Below, in pieces: positions 1 to 12,428 of a stretch of 64,000 nt of DNA. The stretch is from Cristatella mucedo. Taxonomy: Eukaryota > Bryozoa > Phylactolaemata > Cristatellidae. Made by a program: the position numbers and the translations under genes. The notes beneath the pieces are model-generated. The model ran no database searches. It was not told where the DNA came from and saw nothing but the letters and a program-made list of their open reading frames with translations. Each line of letters starts with the position of its first letter. Within the stretch, counting starts at the first letter, position 1. The stretch covers positions 1,735,001 through 1,799,000 of the forward strand of contig WPIO01000012.1 of the NCBI GenBank assembly GCA_009760855.2, read 5' to 3'.

Positions 1-180
1 TGACTCTGCTATGCTTCCCACTTTCTCTTTGTTTCGTGAGACAAAGTCTGTTGGCTACCGAATGCGTACCGAAAGCCGCTTAGGCTGTGAGTGCGCTTCA
101 AAACTCTCCTGCGTAACACCCACATGGTCTTTACGACTTTGTGGAGTTACAGACGGAGATATATTACATTACATTACATC
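1..180 (+). mobile_element. LINE-D retrotransposon, 3' end
   Basis: The reading frame carries the C-terminal residues shared by all LINE-D copies here (MLPTFSLFRETKSVGYRM), then the conserved 3' untranslated segment (GGAGTTACAGACGGAGATA) and a short run of ACATT repeats. The 5' part lies outside the window. The match to the copies at 9.7 kb and 62.5 kb is direct sequence similarity; the L2/CR1-like class is inferred from those longer copies. Confidence 0.8.
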
Positions 181-182
181 AG

Positions 183-576
183 CACATAAGTGGCAGCAAA
201 CTTTCTTAAATTGAATGAAGATAAAACCAACTTAATCGTTATGGGAAAACAAAGTGTGATTCAGAAATTGGAAAGTTTAACGCTCACAATGGACTCTGCC
301 AGCATATGTCCTGTTGAGTCAGCACGAAATCTAGGCGGTCCTGCTCCAAAGTGACCTTTAAATAGACGACCAAATCAGCTCCACAGTCAAGTCTGCCTAC
401 TTTCAGCTACACAACATTGCTAAAATTCGACATCGTTTAGGCAGAAATATCAAATCTAAATTGGTCAATGCATTTGTGACATCCCGTCTCGACTTCTGCA
501 ACTCATTGCTTGCTGGTCTACTGGCCTGTGCAATCAGGCGCTTACAGCTGGTGCAAATCACTGCAGCTAGCGTTTA
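183..576 (+). mobile_element. LINE-C fragment, C-terminal part of reverse transcriptase ORF
   Basis: The translation gives FLKLNEDKTNLIVMGKQSV and then the HAFVTSRLDFCNSLLAGL-like block, both hallmarks of the region after the catalytic domain in L2/CR1-like reverse transcriptases. The copy has frameshifts and stops at about 576. It sits directly against the LINE-D tail. Confidence 0.75.
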
Positions 577-928
577 CTAACGTCCACCAGCGAAAAATTG
601 CTGGCACACGATAGTAAATTCGAAAATCAAAGAACTTGCATGTAAGCGTATAGCAGCGAAAAGGCTCAGCCAGGAAGACTCACTGACTGGAAGAGACTAA
701 TCGCTAAGACTGATACATTACATTGTTTATCCGTTCCACCGAGAGATAATCTCCGCAGCCATTAAGTACTTAATTAAATAACGCGCTGATCGATAGCCTT
801 CAAATCAGTATTTCATAATTAAATATATAATTTTGTAATAGATTTTATATTTTAGCTATAAGGATTCATATTGTTGCCATATATGCGAATTAGTATATTA
901 TCGCCCCGGACATTTTAAAATGCCACTT
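577..928. other. unassigned AT-rich spacer
   Basis: No convincing ORF, splice-bounded exon or repeat family is visible here. Confidence 0.5.
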
Positions 929-930
929 GC

Positions 931-999
<69 letters not shown>

Positions 1000-1001
1000 T
1001 A
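929..1001 (+). repeat. (AAT)n microsatellite
   Basis: An almost pure AAT run. It is the 3' poly-trinucleotide tail of the minus-strand LINE-C copy that follows. Confidence 0.95.
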
Positions 1002-1270
1002 TGCACTTGATAGAGCGCCCTCAGGGAACTCAATCTCTTTCTAGGCGCTTTACTTTTGCCGCAAAGGGAAACGCAATTGAATGGTGAGTAATATCATGCT
1101 TGATAAACAACATGAATAACATGGTTAGGGGTGACATGCACAGGGTCGGCATGAAAATGTGGTCAGTGGCAGCATGCACAGTGTCAGCATGCATTTTCAC
1201 ATGAAGGACGAATCACAGGGACCCACTAAATGTGGTCCTAGATAGAGGTTTGGTAAACGATTCGAGTCAG
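1002..1270 (-). mobile_element. LINE-C 3' end
   Basis: Contains the family-specific block read in reverse (GCGCCCTCAGGGAACTCAAT ... CTAGGCGCTTTAC) and the ladder of 'gcatgc' segments ending at the 'gggacccactaaatg' block. It is non-coding 3' untranslated sequence, truncated at its 5' end. Confidence 0.8.
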
Positions 1271-2518
1271 AACAGTGGGTTGTACGATCTTGGCCTGGTG
1301 GAAGAGTAGTCATGATAGTAATACCCTTGCACGATAGGATATAGACATCTTTTTTTAGGGACATATCCTGAAGAATTGCCAACATACGCTTTCTGCCTGA
1401 CCTTGTTATCTTCCCCATACAGCATAATACAAAAATGTTGGAGAAGTTTCACAATGTCCTTTTTCTGCTAGGCGCAGTTGGACCACCATGGTCCGTTCTC
1501 CGATCTCTCGATATCGTACATCGCTTCTAGAATGTGCGATCCATGGTGGGAATACACAAAATTGAAGCATCTTTAAACATTGACCATTACCGACGAAGAG
1601 GTCCACCTTCGAAATCACTTCCTCGAAGCACAATGCCTGCGAAGTGTTAAGAAATTTTAGCTGCAAACGAGGGACGATGCTGCATAAAAACCGGAAGCGG
1701 CCTCTGAACTGTCACGTCACGCTGGTGTTTCTGGCACATTGCAATCAAATTTATCGATAAAAAGCATCATTAGCAGCTAATAATAATTGGCTATACAGGT
1801 CTTGTCTTTAGGTATCCCTTCGGTAGCTAAAAGTTCAATCAACATTGCAATTCTTTTGGTTTTGTAGCAGCTTTTAGGTGCGAGGATTTTTTACCTTGAT
1901 CATTCAAACTACGATACTTATCTGTGTATACGCACAAGGACGTCGCCGAGGCATGCATATATACGATACTGATACGCTTAAAATTAAGAAATAAACCAGC
2001 TCTATTGTGCAGGTTGATCGTAAAGAATTGAGAAAAATATTAACGCTAAAACTATATCTGTCGCACGGCTGACATCTGACGCAACACAAGCGACAATTAT
2101 TGATGTATCTCCATTAGTACCAAGCTCCGCAAAGCGGGTGAGTAATAACTCTGCGTCTCTGAGTAGCACTATGCGGCACCCATCTCTAGTCTTCACCCAG
2201 CCCATTGGGTCCGCACTGACGCTGACGAGATTTTCTTGGGACACGACGCACTGCGTTTATCGTATGATGCAGCCTCGCGGTCACATGCTTCATCCTACAA
2301 GCTTTCTCCCCGCTGTCTGGTATACAGCGTCAGGTACTCGGCGAAGTTGAAAGAATTCGCCGGATTTCAGTCCGTTGCCGCTTATTTGACAGCGAGAGCA
2401 GAGAGCAGCCGAGTTCGCTCCACGCATCAGCCGCTGGTACTCGTCGCTTGCCTTACCCGTCCTTGACTTGCTCTAGTCGTACCGGGCGGTGGAGGAGTGA
2501 CGACCGTCTGTCACGCCA
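1271..2518. other. unassigned sequence
   Basis: Only short unrelated ORFs are present on both strands. I recognise no repeat family or gene. Confidence 0.5.
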
Positions 2519-2626
2519 TCAGGCGTGACCTTCATACCTGACCTTCAGGCGTGACCTTCATATGTTACTTTCGGCTGTGACCTTCAGATGTGACCTTTAG
2601 GCGTGACCTTCAGGTGTGACCTTCCC
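2519..2626 (+). repeat. minisatellite, about 13-bp unit (GTGACCTTCAGGC-like)
   Basis: About seven or eight imperfect head-to-tail copies of a GTGACCTTCA-containing unit spaced 12-14 bases apart. Confidence 0.85.
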
Positions 2627-2709
2627 TTTATTTCTTTTCGTGTCTACCAGTCAAGGTAACTAGTTATACGATAGCAACTCGCAGATGTCGAGCGTTGCCA
2701 TTTGCTTCT

Positions 2710-2925
2710 CACTACCGATGCACTTCATAACCTCCCCTGACAGGACGATATTTAAAAAGAAACTTGAAACGCACCTGTTAATTACAGCACTTGGTGGGTC
2801 TTCGCGATTCATCTTTCGTGTCCATGTACCTGTTTGCATTGTGCCTGTTGCTTGCTGATGTTACCACCAATCTCTGAGGGCGCTATATAAACGTATTCTT
2901 ATTATTCTTGTTATTAATTATACCA
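2710..2925 (+). mobile_element. LINE-C variant 3' end
   Basis: The 'cctcccctgacaggacgat...tttaaaaagaaac' block matches the antisense of the other LINE-C copies. It is followed by 'tgttgcttgctgatgttacc', shared with the copy at 55.9 kb, and by an ATT-rich tail. Confidence 0.65.
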
Positions 2926-2965
2926 CCCGCTCCTCCGGTCATATAGCTGTGCTACTAGGCCATAA

Positions 2966-3225
2966 TAATAATATTAATACATTTGATAGAGCGCCCGCAG
3001 AGAATTAAATCTCTTTCTAAGCACTTTCCAATTGCTGCAAAAAAGCACGATCGAATGGTTAGTGGTAGCATGCTCAATAAACAACAAGAATAATATGGTT
3101 TGGGGTGATATGCACAGGGTCAGCATGCAAGTGTGGTTAGTGGCGGCATGCAACAGTGTCACCACGCACAAGCACATAAAGGATGAATCGCAGGGATCCA
3201 CTAAATGCTGTCATAAATAGATTCG
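2966..3225 (-). mobile_element. LINE-C 3' end
   Basis: Carries the AAT-rich tail, the GCGCCC...CTCTTTCTAAGCACTTT block, and the repeated 'agcatgc' ladder ending in 'ggatccactaaatgctgtc'. Non-coding and 5' truncated. Confidence 0.8.
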
Positions 3226-3565
3226 TTAGGTCGGCGAACTCCAGCCTTTTGGCCAGATACGGCCTAGTACTCCAGTCCGGCCTCAGTCGCGCCTTAGTTA
3301 TTTATCGCTGGATCCGGCCTGACTGAATTGTCCCGGTTTCGTTTCTCTTCATTACGGCTGGTTGCAGCTTGAACTGTGGCTCGCGTTTATTTTTAGCACC
3401 AATATCAGGCGTCTGCATGAAATAGAAGCGCCTTACCGGGGTAGGGATGATAGATGTCTAACCATACAGTCACCGTGCACGTCCGTGCATCTGACGCGAC
3501 CCTTCGTTCGTCTGTCCACGCCCACTCCACCGGCCGGCGGAGTGGGCGTGGTTTTCTGGCATAGT

Positions 3566-4640
3566 GTAATAATAGTAATAATAGTAAGAATACATTTGAT
3601 AGAGCCCCGCAGAGAACTCAATCTCTTTCTAGGCGCTTTACGTTTGCTGCAAGGGGAAACGCGATTGAATGGTGAGTAATATCATGCTTGGTAAACAACA
3701 TGAATAACAAGGTTAGGGGGTGACATGCACAGGGTCAGCATGCAAATATGGTTAGTGGCACCGTGTCAACACGCATAAGCACAAGAAGAGCGAATCGCAG
3801 GGACCCACTAAATGCTGTCCTTAATAGGTATGTTTTTAAGTTCTTTTTAAATGTGGTCAAGTCAGGGGATGTTCTGACGCAAGTGGGGAGTGAGTTTCTG
3901 GCTTTGGGAGCATACGAACTAAATGCACGGTCTCCGAAGGATTTGAGCTTTTTACGAGGTATTAGTTAACTGTTAGGTACGATGCTTAGCCTGTTGGGGG
4001 AATAGAGCTGATAGGTAGTCTGAAGCCAAAGAATGAAGGGACCTAAAAGTGAGCAACAAAACCTTGAAGTCGATGCGTTGCTTGACTGGTAGCCAGTGCA
4101 GGTCGGCGAGAAGTGGTGTGATGTGGCAACTGAGACGCTCACGACAGACAAGCCTAGCTGCAGAGTTTTGCACCAGCTGTATGCGACTGATTGCATATGT
4201 GGGTAGGTCAGCAAGCAGTGAGTTACAGAAGTGAAGACGGGATGTCACAAATGTATGGATCAACTTATACTTGGTATCCTTATCTAAACAAGCCCGAATT
4301 TTATCAATGCTATGTATCTGAAAGTAGGCAGGCTTGATTGTTGAGCTGATGTGGTCGTCTAAGAGAGGTCACTTTAGAACAAGACACCTAGATTTTGAGC
4401 TGATTCAACAGGAGATATGCTGGCAGAGCCAATCCTAAGCGGTAGCTTTTCCAATTTCTGAATCACACTGGGTTTGCCCATAATTAATAAGCTAGTTTTA
4501 TCATGATTTATTTTAAGAAAATTTGCTGCAATCCATGTGCGGATGTCATCAATACAAGCAGCAAGTGAGTTGAGAGAATTCGAGGTGCTCGAAGGCTGAG
4601 AGGGATCAAAGCAAAGGTACAGTGTGCCTTCTTAACCCTC
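3566..4640 (-). mobile_element. LINE-C, longer 5'-truncated copy
   Basis: The 3' untranslated part (3,566-3,960) precedes, in minus orientation, the ORF end. That ORF reads FVTSRLHFCNSLLADLP and then RRLQLVQNSAARLVCRER-like sequence, which is typical of the C-terminal region of L2/CR1-like polymerases. It continues to about 4,640 with a decayed FLKINHDKTSLL-like block. Several stops make it non-functional. Confidence 0.8.
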
Positions 4641-6065
4641 GGAAGTGGCGTAGTAGTCCAAAAAACATGCCGACCCCTGCCCTAGGCAATCGCAATTCCT
4701 TAGCAGACCACGCCTTCAGTTCCTTCGCCACCTAGGCCAAGAACTTGCTTCAAATTCTGAGCATATTCTAACTTGACACTAGAAAGAAAGTGAAAAAACT
4801 AGCCGTTCCTCACAGCATACGCCTCGTCTGAGCGAATCGCTTATGTCTGCTTACGTGTGCTGATGATTTCGGACGGTGTCACTAAATCGGCGTACATGCT
4901 TCGTTTCCATTCCAAATAAGTTTATCAGGATAAGATCTTGCTCTCTTAAGGTGCAATGCAAATACTGTACTACATTGTCACCTTGACTTACGATTGCGCC
5001 AACGGACGAGTTTTTCGAGATACCCGAGCGGTCCCTCGGCGGTCGATTATTTGCTTTGAGCTGAGAGGGTTTAGGATACGAGCCAGCTTCAGACACCCCA
5101 CCAGTGATGCAGCGAACGCCACAGTGAACGCCGCAGCATCCGCCCAGCATACAGCGCCCCACTCGTTTACTTTAAGCGGGTAGCTCGCAGTGGAAGCGTC
5201 GATGCTGACTTCGTGGCTTTTCCATGGCAGCCGTGCTGGTTTGCTTGTATGCAGATATCCATGCAAGTAACGAACATTCTCTAACGCTTTTTTTCTTAAG
5301 TCCTTTGGAAGTTTTTTTCCGCAGCCATATTTGGAAACCGAAGGGCCTCAGCAAGCTCGCTCATCTGACTCCAAGAAACTTGAACAACTCATCAGGTATT
5401 ACCGAAATCCTACGATAAATTTGACTCTACATATTTCGAGGTCACAACCTTGAAACAATCCATCATCATGATTCAACACGTAATTTAGTCACTGACGCGC
5501 ATTTGGTGTTTGTCGGGTCCGCTCCTGTGATGGCAGATAATTGGGACGAACGATTGGTCTAGCCAGCAGCTGGCATTTTGTAACTTCAGACTGGACGATC
5601 GAAGTCTGACTTTTTTAAATCGAATTTTCTGAGATTATAAAAAAATTCTCGGGCAAGAGACATTAAGCACAACGTGCTTGCTAGCCTCGTGCTCATTCAG
5701 CACGTAAGTCCAAGTCGTCGGCACTAATTACTCACGTGATCTGATTGGAATTGTGATCGCATTTGTGCCTGCAGTTTCTAAATGCAAAACGTTTCTTTCC
5801 TTCGTTTCTTTTTCAAGCCATCAAGGATCAGATGACAGCGAAAAGCTGCGAAGAAGAAGCGCATTCGCATTGATTGAATTAGTTGAAGAAATAAATTATC
5901 GACAAAACATTACCAAAATGTGCGTGTACGTGTACATGACTTGGCAAAGCTGCACGAGCGTAGAACTTCCACAGTCTGCCCAGAATACTGAAGCAGAAGG
6001 AGTCGATAAAGGTTACAGCGGCAACCACGGGCATTACAATAATTTCTAAACAGGGGATGAACATC
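4641..6065. other. unassigned sequence upstream of the Tigger relic
   Basis: No splice-bounded exon or known repeat seen. The 5' terminal repeat of the Tigger element probably lies in the last few hundred bases, but I could not place it. Confidence 0.4.
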
Positions 6066-6069
6066 TATC

Positions 6070-7710
6070 CACGAAAATGAGGAGAAGCTGCCGATCGTGT
6101 GGTTGACGAAAAAACAGCCAGCCGGAGAAACCGCGATGGAGGCTATACAAGCACCAGCTATTTACGCCGATTTGCTGCAGCAGACCGCAGGCAATTCAAT
6201 GAATGAGGCAGCTGGCGAGCCGTTTAAAGCCAGTCGGGGCTGGTTCAAAAATTTTAAAAAGAGGACCGGCATTCACTCTGCTGTCAGGCACATAAAAATA
6301 AAACATAACTAATTTGTATGGAGCCCTAAGAGAACTTAAATTTCTATTCAGGCGCTTCACACATGCCACGGTGCTCGAGCCCACGATCTCGGCCAGACCT
6401 TGAACCGAGCGAGCACCTTAACCGCTGGGCCAAACCATCGCGGCCTGGTGAAGTAGCGACCTCGGATATGAAGGCAGCTGAGGATTACGTCAAAACCTTT
6501 GCTGGAATTATAGCAGCTGAAGGATAATTCCTCCATGCAAGCCTTCAACTGTGACGAGACAGGACTCTTCTGGAAGAAGATACCAATGAGGATTTACATA
6601 ACGGCAGAGAAGATAATGCCAGGTCGCAAACACGCGAAGGATAGGCCGCACCCTCGCACTGTGCGCCAATGCGAGCGGTGACTGCAAGGTTAAGCCCTGC
6701 TCGTTTGTCATTCGGAAACCCTGGATCCTGTAAGTCACACAGGATTCTGAAAGAAAAACTACAGGTTATGTGTGGAGGGCAAACCCAAAGGCGTGGGTCA
6801 CCAAGCAGTTCAAGCAGCGTCGACAGGATGAATTTGGTCTTTGATCCTGACGTTAAGAAATATCTAGAAAAATAACCTACCGATGCAAGCTCTTCTCGTC
6901 CTAGACAATGCACACGCTCATGTGTCTAATCTCAAACATGCCATTCTCGAAGAGTTCAAGTTTGTAAAGGTTCTCTACCTTCCACCTTACACAGCCCTTA
7001 TCCTGCAGCCCAAAGACCAGCAGGTGGTTTCTAATGTCAAGAACCTCTACACCAAGCACCGGTTGTACAGCTGCTTTGAGGTGCCGGAGAGCACCAAACT
7101 CACTCTTCGAGAGTTCTGAAAAACCACCATAACATCGCCATATGCCTCAGAGTAATTGATATGGCCTGGTAGGGTGTTACGAAGAGGGCCTTGACCTCTG
7201 CGTGGGAGAAGAAGCTGCCGCCTGAGGAGCTGCGTCTGAAATGGACTTTGAAAGACTCGAATCCGAAGCGTCGAGGAGATTGTAACCCTTGGCGGGGCGC
7301 TGGCGGGCCATCGTGCGTCAGCTCTTTCGAAGTCCATGGCAGGGCCTGGACATGGATGAGCGCGACATTGACAAGCTCATCGAGACACACACCTGACGGA
7401 GCTGACAGCGGGAGAGCTAAAGGAGCTACAGAGGCAGCAGCGAACGGAGGTTTTGAAGGAAATAGGAATAGCTGAGATGGAGGAGGTCATCTCTACAAGT
7501 GAGATACAGTGAATGTTGGCGATGTGGGAGAAACTTTAAGGCTTCATTCAAAAGAAACATACAGAACAAGTTTCGACTGAGCGTGCGACAGAGCTATTTA
7601 ATGACAATTGCCTAACTCCTTTCAGAAACATTCTGAAAGCGAGAGTGAAGCAGATATTATTGGGCAGGTTTTTATCGAAAATCCACGCAGATGAAAGTGA
7701 TTAAATCGTG
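6070..7710 (+). pseudogene. Tigger/pogo-type DDE transposase, decayed
   Basis: The translated pieces match the pogo/Tigger (CENP-B-like) transposase in order. A CENP-B-type helix-turn-helix lies at 6,097-6,300 (KLPIVWLTKKQPAG ... FKASRGWFKNFKKRTGIHS). The catalytic-core start CDETGLFWKKIPM lies near 6,550. The second acidic segment LLVLDNAHAHVSNLKHAILE lies at 6,889-6,948. It is followed by LPPYTALILQPKDQQ and LYTKHRLYSCFEV. A C-terminal tail ends near 7,700 (DNCLTPFRNILKARVKQ). The frame shifts between these blocks, in-frame stops occur, and a SINE-A copy interrupts it at 6,310-6,447, so it cannot encode an active enzyme. In the family, the protein cuts and pastes the element at TA sites. 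Class confidence is high; subfamily is not resolved. Confidence 0.85.
6310..6447 (-). mobile_element. SINE-A inserted in the Tigger relic
   Basis: In reverse orientation it has the tRNA-like head (TTTGGCCCAGCGGTTAAGG), the B-box-like GGGCTCGAGC and the family tail ending in the AGAGAACTTAA block. The flanking Tigger protein resumes downstream, so the insertion is younger than the transposon. Confidence 0.85.
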
Positions 7711-9584
7711 GCGAAAAGGGCAAAAATTGACAAATTAGATTCCGTTATTCATTTCAGCCTTTATCCTCTAACTCCATCAGCATATTCAAGTCGTCAGATC
7801 TCTAATGTAAATGCTGTAGATTATACCGTATTTTAACGCTTATAAGTCCCCCCAGATGTACAGGTCCCCAAAGTTTCGAATCAATTTTTTGGAAACAATA
7901 TTTTTATTCAATAACTGGATGAACTGAACAGTATCAAGACTCATAATCACTCATGTTGCTATCCCCATCCTCTGCACCTGGAATTGTGATGATAGCCTTT
8001 CCATCTTCTTTTTGGCGGTAGCTTTATTGTCATCGTTGTCGTTTGCACTCTCGTTATAGAATGCATGAGGTTCCGTTCCATCATTTGCATTTGAAATGCC
8101 ACACATGCATTCGAAATGCATTCAAGTACTGGAAATGCATTCGATATATTTCGGCAATTTCATATGCGGCTCTCAGTTGTAATCCAGCGGCCAAGCTTGA
8201 GCAGCTGTCGAGCTCGCAGTTCATTATCGTGGGGCATTGCGCATCTAGTTTACGCTAGACTTTCGACTTCGTGAGCCTGAAACTTGAATTGGCATTAAGT
8301 GTCCGTTTCCACCCCGTTTGGTCTAGTTTTTGAAACCGGAATTTCTACTCAAGGACGGCCGCATAGACTTTGAATAAACGCTCCGCTGCTTCCGGCTGGT
8401 CTGTGCTTGACCATTTGCAGCTCGGTCATCAAAAGAAAGCTCCGCAGACTTTAGGGATGACTGAAAACATGGAAATTGGACTCGCTATAGCTGCGAATGC
8501 GGAAGTTACTGTGGATGCGTAGGCGAGAACTCATTTAGAAGAGGGACTAACTCGGTAGTGTTAACCAAGAGGCTATTGTAGTTTGACGCCTCGACAGCAA
8601 CGCAAGCAACGGTACGGTAACACCGAACGTCCAAGAACCGAGCTGTGTATTTGGGCTCGCAGCGCGACGGCTCACGTGACCGTCCTCTCCTGCGCCCGCG
8701 TTCTCACAGGCCCTTTTCTGCAGGCTGCAACGCACCCTCAATCCAAACATGATCTCATAAACCCCCGACCCTCAATAAAACTTACCAATAATCTATAAAC
8801 CCGTGATTAGCCATTAAATCACGGCTGATGCCGTCGCCATGTGTAATGTCTATTCAAAGAAAGACGCACTACCTACTTGAAATACGTTTGCCAAAGGTCT
8901 TTTGAGCATGAGCGCGCCAAACCTGACGGCTGCCCAAAGAAGTTAAGCTGCTGCTCGGTCATCCATGTAGGAATTCTAGCCAGACAAAGCCTCGATAAAG
9001 TGACTGCAGTGTCTAGAGCGAATGTCATTGTCAGTGCTGCTTAAGGTTTCCTCCGACAAAGCGTGGCAACGCTATAGCAATGGGAAGCAGCTCTGCTCAG
9101 GCGACATTTAGCACCTCTGCTACGGGATAATTTGTTGCTAGTATCTTTGAATACCTAGCGACCTTCATAATGTCACACGACAATGTCATAGGTTTTCAGG
9201 AATATTAGGAGCCGTGTGTCCATAGCAGCAACCTGACTGCCGCTGGGTTCCAGTCAGTACTGGCAGAAATGTTTTCAGAGCAGGCGATTGAGACACCTGA
9301 AGACTGTAGCTCATCAGCTTAGGGACATTAATTTTGCCAAAATTGTAATCGATGCAGCATCTTCATATAGGTTGGAGTTAACTTGATGGAATTTGCTGGA
9401 AGTGAGTGACATGCTAGATTTGTTCCGGTAGAACAAGTATACGTTAAATTAAATTCAAATTTACCTTAAATATTGAAAAATTGATTGCATGCAGCTAAGA
9501 AGCAGGTCCAAATCTATGAAAACGTAAAAGCTGATGTAGGCATATTGATAATCGCAGCTAAATAAGTATTTCTTAAGTGGTCAA
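7711..9584. other. unassigned sequence
   Basis: At 7,828-7,880 'taccgtattttaacgctta' resembles terminal sequence of DNA transposons and may be the 3' end of the Tigger element. At 8,090-8,150 the palindrome AATGCATT recurs three times. Otherwise nothing recognisable. Confidence 0.35.
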
Positions 9585-9712
9585 ATAATAATAATAATAA
9601 TAATAACACACCGTATAAAGCCCGCTCATTGAACTCAATTCATTTCTAAGCGCTTTACATTGGCTGCAAAGGAAAAACGATCAAATGGTTAGTGTTGGAA
9701 TGCTCAATAAAC
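9585..9712 (-). mobile_element. LINE-C 3' tail
   Basis: A short AAT tail followed by 'tctaagcgctttacattggctgcaa' and 'gatcaaatggttagtgttgg', as in the other copies. Only about 130 bases remain. Confidence 0.7.
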
Positions 9713-11335
9713 AATGTAATGTAATGTATCTCCGTCTGTAACTTCACAAAGCCACAAAGACTATGTGGGTGTTACGCAGGGGATTTTTGTTTAGCGAACT
9801 CACAGCCCAAGCGGCTTTCGGGATGCATTCGGTGGCTAACAGACTTCATCTCACGAAACAAAGAGAAAGTGGGAAGCATAGCAGAGTCAGGAGAGCAGTT
9901 GAAGTAGTGAGTATCGCTGATAAGTGAGGGACCGCTGTAAAGGATGAGCCATAGTCGGCAGTAGCAGAGTAGTTGTCGTTTCGTAAGAATTGTGGAAGCG
10001 AGTCTAGAACTTATAGAGCTAAAGCTTCTGCCGCCAACAGTCTTTAAGCGGAGGAATGAAAAAACCAATTTATTGTCCATACAAGACCTGAGGGCACAAG
10101 GAGGCTGAAACATGTGCAACAGCTCAGCTAGGTATGCAGGAGCCAAGCCGTGGCGGGCCTTGTGGGTCAGCATAAGAACTCCGCTCTGTATCTGTTGACC
10201 AACCGGCAGCCATCCTTGCTCTTTTAGCAAAGGAGACGCGTGGTCAAATCTCTGGGACTTGAAAACTAGCCTTGCAGCCACATTCATAGGCATTAGCAGG
10301 GGCATAGTTGCTTTTTTTGTACCCCAGCCAAAAGGGAATTACATTAATAAATCCGAGACAGATCTAAGGAGCTAGTTAAATTTTTGCAAGCCACCATGGA
10401 AGGCAGCTCCACATCTTAGATAGGGATCGGACGGGATGGCAAACTGTAGAAGCAGTTATCTGAATGAAGCTTTTAAAATTTAGGCATCTGTCAAAAACGA
10501 CACCTAAGTTTCAAACACGCGTTGGTCGCACAATAGCATCACCTATTAGAAGAGCAAAGCTTTCGAATACAGCCACACAATTAGGGTGTTCTATGAACAG
10601 CAGTTCAGTTTTATCGTCATTTAGTTTCAAGAAATTTTCTGACATCAAGGATCGAATGTCGGCAAGACAAGCATTCAGTTTATAAATTGCTACAGCAGAT
10701 TCTGACGGTTTGAATGACAAAGACAGCTGAGTATCGCCAGCATGAGAGTGACATCCTATTCTAAGGGCCTTAATAACTTTTCCAGAGGTTGAGTGTAACT
10801 GAAGAATAGCAACAGATCGAAGACGGACGCTTGAGGGACTCCACAGGTCAGGTGACTGGTCTCGGGGGTGAGACCTGACCTCCACACGACACGGATTGAA
10901 TACCATCAGACAAGTACGATTTAAACCACGCCAGTGCCTCACCTGCCAGACCGATCGTTGTTCCCAATCGTTCAAGTAGGACATCGTGATTAATTGTGTC
11001 GAAGGCAGCTGATAGATCTAGAGCAGTGACATTCACGTCATCGTTGCCGCATAGAATGTCATTTTTAACACGGAGGATAGCAGTTCCTATGGAGTGCTGC
11101 CTCTTGAACCCCTAATTAAATGTTTCTCACATTTCATTCTTTTTAATATATGCTACCAGCTGCTTAGCGACAATTTTTTCAAGATCTTTGACAAAAAAGG
11201 AAGAAGGGAAACTGGGTGATAGTTTACAAGGACCTCTGTATCTAATAGAGGCTTTTTAAGTGTCGGTCTAACGATCGCCAATTTAAAGGACTTGGGTACA
11301 CTTGCAGATCGTGCTTCGAAGTGCTTATACCACCT
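9713..11335 (-). mobile_element. LINE-D, partial reverse transcriptase ORF
   Basis: Minus-strand copy of an L2/CR1-like non-LTR retrotransposon. From its 5' side it reads [20 protein letters not shown] (RT start, near 11,200), DLSAAFDTINHDVLLERL (palm motif A, near 11,010), a motif-C region in which the YADD box has become HAGD (near 10,745), then FLKLNDDKTELLFIEHP. The C-terminal region ends at 9,772 with the shared HPESRLGCEF-like segment. The 3' end has the conserved untranslated block and an (ACATT)n tail at 9,713-9,735. Frameshifts plus the loss of a catalytic aspartate make it inactive. Its 5' end abuts the AT/CA repeat tract. Confidence 0.9.
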
Positions 11336-11388
11336 ACACCCGACAACTATATATACAGTATATATATATATATATACCACCTACACCC

Positions 11389-11392
<4 letters not shown>
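11329..11392 (+). repeat. direct duplication of 'accacctacacccgaca' around a short (TA)n
   Basis: The 17-base segment occurs at 11,329-11,345 and again at 11,376-11,392, separated by a TA-rich run. Confidence 0.8.
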
Positions 11393-12428
<1,036 letters not shown>

